Shown here: piece by piece, positions 7,738 through 13,654 of the stretch
Numbering within the stretch: position 1 is the stretch's first letter
Layout of the letters: every line of letters begins with the position of its first letter
DNA from: Candidatus Gastranaerophilales bacterium
GTDB taxonomy: Bacteria > Cyanobacteriota > Vampirovibrionia > Gastranaerophilales > Gastranaerophilaceae
Direction: 5' to 3'
NCBI GenBank assembly: GCA_944326495.1
Contig: CALVEE010000061.1
Coordinates: forward strand, 1 to 16,835
Length of the DNA stretch: 16,835 bases
Program-made: the position numbers and the translations under genes
Notes under the pieces: model-generated
Databases searched by the model: none
What the model was told of the DNA's origin: nothing
The model's input: the letters and a program-made list of their open reading frames with translations, nothing else

Positions 7738-8109
7738 ATGAAAAGAAAAATTTTATCACTTTTAATCGCAGGAATAATGTTATTAGGGCAGGGCTTAAGC
7801 GTTTGTACGGCAGCTCCGCGCCAACATCATAAAAGACCGGCTGTACACGGATGGTTTAATTTTTGGCACCGCGGTAAAAATAAATCGGCAGTAAAAAAAT
7901 CACACCCGCCTAAAAAACATAAAATTAAAAAGAAAAATTCCAATCACAGCTGGTTTAAATGGAGTAAAAACAAACAAAATATCCGAAAAAAACATCACAA
8001 AAATGTTAAAAAGTACGAAAAAAATAAAAAACACGTAATTAAAAAAACTAAAAAACAACCGAAAAATTTCAGGTTTAAAAATAAACATCCGCGGTTTAAA
8101 AGAAGATAA
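7738..8109 (+). CDS. Secreted, extremely basic Lys/His-rich protein, 123 aa
   Basis: ATG 7738 follows a strong GAGAGGA ribosome site. Residues 1-26 form a classical signal peptide (MKRK, then a hydrophobic stretch, ending near CTAA). The mature part of about 97 residues has roughly 30 Lys, 8 Arg and 11 His, and a single acidic residue (one Glu). Aromatic pairs recur in a WFNFW / WFKW pattern near the start. There are no Cys in the mature part and no recognisable domain; it looks disordered and nucleic-acid-, polyanion- or metal-binding. The short gap after the carbonic anhydrase gene suggests one transcript. I do not recognise the family. The composition is far from that of the neighbours, but the clean start, signal peptide and ribosome site argue that it is a real gene. 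Confidence 0.7.
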   Translation: MKRKILSLLIAGIMLLGQGLSVCTAAPRQHHKRPAVHGWFNFWHRGKNKSAVKKSHPPKKHKIKKKNSNHSWFKWSKNKQNIRKKHHKNVKKYEKNKKHVIKKTKKQPKNFRFKNKHPRFKRR

Positions 8110-8264
8110 TTTGTATAAAATATGCAATTTTCTATTCAAGGATTAAAGATTGTGCCATGACCTATTGAATAGTTCAAGTTTTTATTCTGTGCAAATGATT
8201 ACAAACTGCTTTACTATTCAAAAGACTAAATTGAGTAATGTAAATCAGTTTGATAAAAATCGCT

Positions 8265-8293
8265 AAAAATATAAAGTGTCTTCATTCAGACAC
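8265..8293 (-). terminator. Possible rho-independent terminator on the minus strand
   Basis: Read on the minus strand, a GTGTCT/AGACAC stem with a 6-base loop is followed by TTTATATTTTT. It has no plus-strand T-tract of similar quality. It implies a minus-strand transcript inside the 8294-8470 interval. Confidence 0.45.
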
Positions 8294-8440
8294 GTCGAAT
8301 TTTAAGTTGTCAAGTTCGTTAGCGATATATGTGCCAATCTGCATACAACTTAAATAAATTGTTTCTAAACCGTCTAAGCTGGTAAAACCTAGGGCAAAAT
8401 TTTGTAAATGCAGAGTAAATCCAAGATATAGCCCCGTCAT
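8282..8440 (-). CDS. Possible small protein, 52 aa, or remnant
   Basis: An ATG at 8440 opens 52 codons ending in TGA at 8282-8284, inside the loop and stem of the terminator-like hairpin. The translation (beginning MTGLYLGFTLHLQNF and ending DNLKFDVSE) has ordinary protein composition. An in-frame stop lies two codons upstream, so it cannot be longer. There is no Shine-Dalgarno at normal spacing. A minus-strand TATAAT at 8460-8465 could start transcription near 8453, a short leader like those of two other genes here. The alternatives are a chance ORF, a decayed gene or a structured RNA. Confidence 0.25.
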   Translation of the reverse strand: MTGLYLGFTLHLQNFALGFTSLDGLETIYLSCMQIGTYIANELDNLKFDVSE

Positions 8441-8567
8441 GTCTTACAAAAAATCTCTTATTATAAGACATATTTAAAATGATATTTTAGAAATGTAATA
8501 GCTTTACGTCCGTATTTGTCGTTTTCGTGATCTATTATGACCATATAAACACAGTGGAGCCAAAAAT

Positions 8568-9155
8568 ATGGACGGAATAAAATTCCTAATCAAAGACAAA
8601 GAACAAGACATTTACGCAATTCATTATTCTTGCGACGGATTTTATGACGGAGGTGCTTATGCACCTACAATATGTTCTATTGCATTGGTTAATTATGCAA
8701 CAAAAGAGCTGCACACTTTTGCTCTGCATAATTATGTTGTACAAGGGAAATCACTTATGGAAAGCGAACAACAATTGCTTAAAGATTTTGTGGATTTTTA
8801 TAAAAATTTGAACAATCCGATTTTTGTTCACTGGAATATGGACGGTCTTGAGTTCGGATTTAATGCAATTCGTGCCCGTGCAGAAAACTTTGGACTGTAT
8901 GATTTTGATTTAACTAAAATAAAAGATTACAATTTATGCGCAGTATTTCATACAAATCTTATAAAAAGCCTTGAACAAAACAATTCTAAACGTGTTACAG
9001 TTCTCAATGGCATGGATGAAGCAAATTGTTTTAACAAATGTGCGTTTGAAATGGTCAAAATGTCTACCGAAGGCAAAGTATTAGGCTTGGTTGATTTATT
9101 TGAAAAATATCTTTCAAATGATTTAGTAGAGGATGATGATTGCTATATTTCTTAA
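8568..9155 (+). CDS. Protein of unknown function, 195 aa, next to the CRISPR locus
   Basis: ATG 8568 follows GGAG (8556-8559). The protein is acidic, soluble and without signal peptide. Its layout (a strand at about 15-22, a strand pair at about 35-53, a helix at 64-81 with EQQLLKDFVDF, a strand 84-89 ending in HWNMD, then a helix with GFNAIRARAENFG at 97-109) resembles the first half of a DnaQ-like RNase H-fold exonuclease, where the sequence between strand and helix often contains an HNxxFD-type motif. However, the Asp-x-Glu of motif I is absent (IHYSC in its place), so an active DEDD nuclease is not supported; this is a weak structural guess. It ends 20 bases before the tracrRNA 3' end and faces it. 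A CRISPR accessory role is suggested only by position. Confidence 0.7.
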   Translation: MDGIKFLIKDKEQDIYAIHYSCDGFYDGGAYAPTICSIALVNYATKELHTFALHNYVVQGKSLMESEQQLLKDFVDFYKNLNNPIFVHWNMDGLEFGFNAIRARAENFGLYDFDLTKIKDYNLCAVFHTNLIKSLEQNNSKRVTVLNGMDEANCFNKCAFEMVKMSTEGKVLGLVDLFEKYLSNDLVEDDDCYIS

Positions 9156-9175
9156 AAACTCTTTGAAAGATTTTT

Positions 9176-9205
9176 AAAAGAAGATGTCCGGTAAAATTAC
9201 CGGAC
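9176..9205 (-). terminator. tracrRNA terminator
   Basis: A perfect 9-base inverted repeat, GTCCGGTAA/TTACCGGAC (9186-9194, 9197-9205), is followed on the minus strand by ATCTTCTTTT. On the plus strand no T-tract follows, so it serves the tracrRNA rather than the 195-aa gene. Confidence 0.75.
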
Positions 9206-9260
9206 AGAACTTCACGAAACTTTCTTATTATAGTAACGTTTCGAAAGTATTTATTGTATG
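9176..9260 (-). ncRNA. tracrRNA of the type II-C system
   Basis: The plus strand at 9227-9262 matches the reverse complement of the array repeat at 31 of 36 positions, so the minus-strand RNA is an anti-repeat. From the predicted start near 9259 it pairs with crRNA as an upper stem (including the self-complementary TTTCGAAA), an internal loop where UUxC faces mismatches, and a lower stem of 8 pairs ending CUAUAAU. This is followed by AAG, a short AGAA/UUCU stem and a strong terminator hairpin. The order lower stem, AAUAAG, nexus-like hairpin, terminal hairpin is that of Neisseria and Campylobacter tracrRNAs. It associates with Cas9 and crRNA and should be needed for crRNA maturation and target cleavage. 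Length is about 85 nt. The exact ends are predicted, not seen. Confidence 0.88.
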
Positions 9261-9265
9261 ATATT

Positions 9266-9293
9266 ATTATAAAATAATAAATTTATTTGTCAA
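9266..9293 (-). promoter_or_regulatory. tracrRNA promoter
   Basis: On the minus strand there is a perfect TTGACA (9288-9293), a 16-base spacer and a perfect TATAAT (9266-9271), placing the RNA start at about 9259, the first bases of the anti-repeat. The -35 element lies in the 5' leader of cas9, just before its Shine-Dalgarno, so the two divergent transcripts overlap. Confidence 0.85.
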
Positions 9294-9307
9294 TAAAGGA
9301 GTATAAA

Positions 9308-12300
9308 ATGATTAAAGTATTGGGTCTTGATATAGGTATTGCATCAGTCGGACACTCAATTATAGAACTTGATGAAAAAGAGCATACCGGAGAGATTATA
9401 GATTTAGGTGTCAGAATTTTTACTGCGGCTGAACATCCAAAAGACGGGTCATCATTGGCATTGCCCAGAAGAGAAGCTAGAAGTTCACGACGCAGGTTGT
9501 CAAGACGTGCAAGTCGCTTATATAATATTAGGAAATTTTTATTGGAAAAAAAATTTATTACTCAATCAGAAATCGAAACTGTTTACAATTCACCTGAAAT
9601 GAGTACAGACGTGTGGAATTTACGTAAAGAAGCTCTGGAAAGAAAATTAAGCAGTGTTGAATTTTATAGAATTTTAATACATATCGCTAAACGTAGAGGA
9701 TTTAAATCTATAAGGAAATCTGAAGAAGTGAAAACAGAAGGAGATTTATTAAAATCAATAAAAGAAACAACAGAAAATTTTGAACATGGTAAATACAAAA
9801 CCATCGGTGAAATGTTTGCACTTAAATATAACAATGGTGAAGCCAAAAGAAATAAAGCAGGAAAATATAATAAATCTATCTCAAGAGATTTGTTAAAACA
9901 AGAAATAGAAACTATTTTTAAAGTACAGCGGGATTTAGGCTCTGATATTGCAAGTGAAGAAATAGAAAATGGTTATAAAGAAATAGCTTTTTACCAAAGG
10001 CCTTTAAAATCAATTCCTATAGATACTCCTTGTATTTTTGAATCTGATGAAATGAGAGCCCCAAAATGCGCTTATACATCGGAAATTTTTATTGCTTTAA
10101 ATAAACTTGTTAATCTGCGCTTAATTAACGATTTGGGCGATACAAGATTTTTTGCCGCGGAAGAAATTGAGGATGCTATAAATCTTGCTCATAAACTTAC
10201 TAAAGTTACATATAAACAATTGCGAAAAGAATTGTGTCTGGATGATACTACTAAATTTTTAACCTTAAATTATGGAAAAGTTGATTCAAAAGGACAACCT
10301 GCAGATATTGAAAATACAACTTTAATTGAACTTAAGAATTATCATGCAATTAAAAAAGCAATAGCAGATTCAAGACTCGGAAAATCATATTTTGACGCAA
10401 TAAAAAATGATGAAAATTTTTTTAATGATATTGCTTTAGTTTTAACTTGCGAAAAAAGTGATGAAAGCATAGAAAAAGCCTTAAAAGAAAAAGGATTTGA
10501 AAATGCACTAATAGATATCATTAAAGAGCTTTCAATGAGTAAAACTGTCCACCTTTCAATTAAAGCAATGAAAAAACTAATTCCTTTTATGATGCAGGGA
10601 ATGAAATATAGCGAAGCATGTGAAAAAGCCGGATACAAAATTGAAGATAACAAAAATGAAAAACAATCTTTACTTCCGGTTTTGAATCAAAACGAACTTA
10701 CAACCAATCCTGTTGTAAATAGGGCCATATCTCAAACAAGAAAAGTTGTAAATTCTTTGATCAAAAAATATGGTCATTTTGATGCCGTAATTATTGAAAT
10801 GTCTAGAGATTTATCAAAATCTGTAACTGAAAGACGAAAGATTAAGAATGCTCAAAATGAATTCCAGGCAGAAAAGGAAAAAGCAAGACAAAGATGCATA
10901 GAACATGGACTTGATCCGGATAATCCTAAAAGCAACCTTCTCAAATTCCGTCTTTGGGAAGAACAAGGAGGTTTTTGTGTTTATTCAGGCAAATATATTG
11001 ATCCCAAAAGACTTATTGAATCTGACTATGTAGATATAGATCATATTATTCCTTATTCAAGGAGTTTTGATGATAGTTTAAATAACAAGGTACTCTGTCT
11101 GACGGATGAGAATAGACAAAAAGGAAATAAAATACCGTATGAATATATTGGTGAAAATAAATGGTATGAATTTGTACAACGCGTCAAATCTTACCACCTG
11201 AAACAAGCAAAAGTTAACCGTCTAACTAAGAAAAAATACGAACAAGAAGGATTTAAATCAAGAAATTTAAACGATACAAGATACATTGCTAAATTTGTCA
11301 AAGATTATATAAAAGAAAATCTTGATTTTGATAATAATCTCAAAGTCGAAACAAGGAATGGTGCTCTAACGGCATTTTTACGAACGCAATGGGGACTTGT
11401 CAAAAATAGAGACGAAAGCGACAAACATCATGCTCTTGATGCAGCTGTTATTGCTTGCTCAACACAAGGCATGGTTCAATATTTGTCTACTGTTTCTGCC
11501 AGACTTGAAAATTATGATTATACAAAAGACAGAAAACCTCACTTTAAAAAACCATGGGAAACTTTTTCGGAAGATCTTGAACAGTCATTAAAACATGTTT
11601 TTGTATCAAGAGCCGTTAGAAAGTCCGTTAAAGGAGAATTGCATGATGCAACAATAAGAAGCGCAAAACATCTTGATAAAGGCTTTACTACGGTTAAAAC
11701 ACCTATTGAAACGATTGATCTAAAAAAATTGGAACAAATGTTTGACAAAGAACGAAATTATAAAATCTACAATCTTTTAAAAGAAAGATTAGAAAAATTT
11801 AATAATGATCCTAAAAAAGCATTTGCAGAACCTGTATACATGCCTTTATCCGAAGAAAAAATAGCAAAAGGACAACATCCGCATGAAATAAAATCAATAA
11901 AAATTAAAGATTCTAGTACTTCCGGTATTCTGGTAAGAGGAGGCTTTGCTAAAAACGCGTCAATGCCCAGATTGGATGTCTTTACCAAAAAGAATAAAAA
12001 AGGCAAAAACGAATTTTTCTTGGTACCGATTTATGTATCTGATTTCGGCAAAGAATTACCAAATAAGGCTATAAATAAAGGAAAAAATGGTTGGATTGAA
12101 ATGACAGAAGATTACACTTTTCTTTTTAGTCTTTTTCCGGATACTTTGATAGCAATAAACTCAACAGGAAAACCTGAAGATGAATTTTTAGGATATTATA
12201 AAGGTTGTGATATAGATAACGGTAGAATTGTTTTAGATGCTCCTGATAGAGTTCAAAAAGGAGTTCGTTTTTCTACAAAAACTGCAGCTTACATAAAAAA

Positions 12301-12394
12301 ATATCAAGTCGGAATACTTGGTGATTATCATGAGGTAAAACATGAAAAACGATTACCAATAAAAATGAAAAGAAAGGAAAAACATGGGATATAA
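9308..12394 (+). CDS. cas9: CRISPR-associated endonuclease Cas9, subtype II-C, 1028 aa
   Basis: RNA-guided DNA endonuclease that uses crRNA and tracrRNA. I start it at ATG 9308, 6 bases after AAAGGAG (9295-9301); a TTG at 9287 is in frame but has no ribosome site. Visible parts: RuvC-I with Asp8 in LGLDIGIAS; an Arg-rich bridge helix at about 52-80 (PRREARSSRRRLSRRASR); the recognition lobe to about 470; RuvC-II with Glu497 in VIIEMSR; HNH with His579 in DIDHIIP plus Asn593 and Asn602; RuvC-III with His708 and Asp711 in HHALDAAV; and a C-terminal PAM-interacting region from about 830. Both nuclease sites are intact. The size is in the compact II-C range (near 980-1090), well below the about 1370 of SpyCas9. 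It overlaps cas1 by 11 bases. Confidence 0.97.
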   Translation: MIKVLGLDIGIASVGHSIIELDEKEHTGEIIDLGVRIFTAAEHPKDGSSLALPRREARSSRRRLSRRASRLYNIRKFLLEKKFITQSEIETVYNSPEMSTDVWNLRKEALERKLSSVEFYRILIHIAKRRGFKSIRKSEEVKTEGDLLKSIKETTENFEHGKYKTIGEMFALKYNNGEAKRNKAGKYNKSISRDLLKQEIETIFKVQRDLGSDIASEEIENGYKEIAFYQRPLKSIPIDTPCIFESDEMRAPKCAYTSEIFIALNKLVNLRLINDLGDTRFFAAEEIEDAINLAHKLTKVTYKQLRKELCLDDTTKFLTLNYGKVDSKGQPADIENTTLIELKNYHAIKKAIADSRLGKSYFDAIKNDENFFNDIALVLTCEKSDESIEKALKEKGFENALIDIIKELSMSKTVHLSIKAMKKLIPFMMQGMKYSEACEKAGYKIEDNKNEKQSLLPVLNQNELTTNPVVNRAISQTRKVVNSLIKKYGHFDAVIIEMSRDLSKSVTERRKIKNAQNEFQAEKEKARQRCIEHGLDPDNPKSNLLKFRLWEEQGGFCVYSGKYIDPKRLIESDYVDIDHIIPYSRSFDDSLNNKVLCLTDENRQKGNKIPYEYIGENKWYEFVQRVKSYHLKQAKVNRLTKKKYEQEGFKSRNLNDTRYIAKFVKDYIKENLDFDNNLKVETRNGALTAFLRTQWGLVKNRDESDKHHALDAAVIACSTQGMVQYLSTVSARLENYDYTKDRKPHFKKPWETFSEDLEQSLKHVFVSRAVRKSVKGELHDATIRSAKHLDKGFTTVKTPIETIDLKKLEQMFDKERNYKIYNLLKERLEKFNNDPKKAFAEPVYMPLSEEKIAKGQHPHEIKSIKIKDSSTSGILVRGGFAKNASMPRLDVFTKKNKKGKNEFFLVPIYVSDFGKELPNKAINKGKNGWIEMTEDYTFLFSLFPDTLIAINSTGKPEDEFLGYYKGCDIDNGRIVLDAPDRVQKGVRFSTKTAAYIKKYQVGILGDYHEVKHEKRLPIKMKRKEKHGI

Positions 12395-13265
12395 AACTCT
12401 TTTGTTTAGCAATCCTTGTAAACTTAGTGTGAAGAACTTTCAACTTATGTATTCATCGCAAGATAGCGAGGTAAAAATCCCGCTTGAAGATATTTCTACA
12501 ATAATACTTGAAAATATGCAGATAGAAGTTACAAATTATCTTTTATCAGTATGCGGCGAATATAATATCACATTGTTTTCCTGTGATAAAAAACATCAAC
12601 CGAATGTGATTTTGACACCATTTTACCAGCATAGTAGAAATACAAAAATTGCTCTTAATCATATAAATATGTCTGAACCTTTGAAAAAACGATTATGGCA
12701 AAAAATTATAAAACAAAAAATTAAAAATCAGTCCAATGTCCTAAAAATACTATTTGATAATGATATTTTAGATTATTTTTGTGAAAAAGTTAAATCTGGT
12801 GATACAACCAATATAGAAGCATACGTTTCAAAACAGTACTGGGGGCTGCTGTTTGAAAATTTTAAACGGCATGCAGAAACAAAACATAATGCAGCGCTGG
12901 ATTACGGGTATGCAATAATCAGAGGTACACTGGCAAAATTCGTGTCATCAAGCGGTCTTGTTCCATGTCTGGGAGTCCATCATTGTAATGAACTTAACTC
13001 TTTTAATCTGATTGAAGATTTAATAGAACCATTTAGACCTTTTGTTGATTTAGTTGTATCAAATATGCAAACTTTAGATGAACCTGAATTATCCAAACAA
13101 GATAAAGCCTGCCTTTTGAATACATTAAATATGCAGTGCAGGTATAAAGGTGAACAAATTACAGTTCAAAATGCTTGCGAAAGGGTCTGTCAAACTTTTG
13201 CAAAAAGTCTTGAACAAAATGACAGCAATATATTGGAACTTCCACAATTTATTGAGGCAAAATGA
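12384..13265 (+). CDS. cas1: CRISPR integrase Cas1 (type II)
   Basis: With Cas2 it forms the integrase complex that inserts new spacers at the array end. The 293-aa length is typical of type II Cas1. The N-terminal beta domain (about 1-80) is followed by the helical catalytic domain with the metal triad Glu145 (NIEAYVSKQYWG), His200 (GVHHCN) and Glu215 (DLIEPFRPFVD); the 15-residue His-Glu distance is that of the family. ATG 12384 lies within the end of cas9 (11-base overlap) and has AAAGGA (12373-12378) upstream. The ATGA overlap with cas2 makes all three genes one translationally coupled operon. Confidence 0.97.
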   Translation: MGYKTLLFSNPCKLSVKNFQLMYSSQDSEVKIPLEDISTIILENMQIEVTNYLLSVCGEYNITLFSCDKKHQPNVILTPFYQHSRNTKIALNHINMSEPLKKRLWQKIIKQKIKNQSNVLKILFDNDILDYFCEKVKSGDTTNIEAYVSKQYWGLLFENFKRHAETKHNAALDYGYAIIRGTLAKFVSSSGLVPCLGVHHCNELNSFNLIEDLIEPFRPFVDLVVSNMQTLDEPELSKQDKACLLNTLNMQCRYKGEQITVQNACERVCQTFAKSLEQNDSNILELPQFIEAK

Positions 13266-13594
13266 GCGTAAAAGGTAATGATATTTTTATGAGATTATTT
13301 GTATTCTTTGATCTCCCTGTAACTCAAAAGAAACAACGAAAAATAGCAACCCGTTTCAGAAAACAATTACTTAATGAAGGTTTTATTATGCTTCAATTTT
13401 CTGTTTATTGCAGGACATGCCGCGGGCAAGATATTGTAGATAGAGAAATTCGTCGAATTAAACAAATTATTCCGCCTGAAGGCAACGTCCGAATTCTTCA
13501 GGTAACAGACAAACAATACGGAGGCATGCTTTTTCTTGTTGGGAAACCGGGAAAAGAAGAAATTATTGGCTGCGAACAACTTCTTTTGTTCTAA
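13262..13594 (+). CDS. cas2: CRISPR adaptation protein Cas2
   Basis: Structural partner of Cas1 in spacer acquisition. The 110-aa protein has the ferredoxin-like first strand MRLFVFFDLPV with the conserved Asp17, and the later YCRTC and QVTDKQYG segments typical of type II Cas2. ATG 13262 overlaps the cas1 stop as ATGA and has GAGG upstream; a second Met at residue 10 (13289) would give a shorter form beginning at the first strand but has no clear ribosome site. The gene ends 57 bases before the first repeat. There is no csn2 or cas4 after it, which sets the subtype as II-C. Confidence 0.96.
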   Translation: MSVKGNDIFMRLFVFFDLPVTQKKQRKIATRFRKQLLNEGFIMLQFSVYCRTCRGQDIVDREIRRIKQIIPPEGNVRILQVTDKQYGGMLFLVGKPGKEEIIGCEQLLLF

Positions 13595-13604
13595 AATTTT
13601 TTAT

Positions 13605-13654
13605 AATAAAAATACCAACCCCCTTGTCTATCCTAGATTTTAGAGCTTGGTATT
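13605..13654 (-). terminator. Possible terminator of the array transcript, or boundary inverted repeat
   Basis: AATACCAA (13611-13618) and TTGGTATT (13647-13654) are perfect complements 28 bases apart; the right arm reaches three bases into the first repeat. Read on the minus strand, the stem is followed by TTTATTATAA, so it could stop crRNA transcription before it runs into cas2. The long loop makes it a weak terminator. It may instead be a mark recognised at the cas2-proximal boundary. Confidence 0.4.

Larger units (their letters stand above)
8110..8567. other. 458-base gap with several perfect inverted repeats
   Basis: No long gene fits here. Perfect inverted repeats: CTATTCAA/TTGAATAG (8132-8139, 8165-8172), with a further direct copy of CTATTCAA at 8214-8221; ATCGCTAA/TTAGCGAT (8259-8266, 8319-8326); GTGTCT/AGACAC (8276-8281, 8288-8293); TTTAAGTTGT/ACAACTTAAA (8301-8310, 8345-8354); and ATGTCTTA/TAAGACAT (8439-8446, 8464-8471). 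The second and fourth pairs interlock, so they could be alternative or pseudoknotted pairings in an RNA. A minus-strand small ORF and a terminator-like hairpin are listed separately. Confidence 0.5.

Noticed and set aside
8461..8544. 27-codon minus-strand ORF upstream of the 52-codon one
   Set aside because: Too short, no ribosome site, different frame; could be part of a decayed gene but nothing confirms it.
9287..9307. Seven extra residues at the N-terminus of Cas9 from a TTG start
   Set aside because: No ribosome site before TTG 9287, whereas ATG 9308 has AAAGGAG at ideal spacing and begins at the RuvC-I strand as in other Cas9 proteins.
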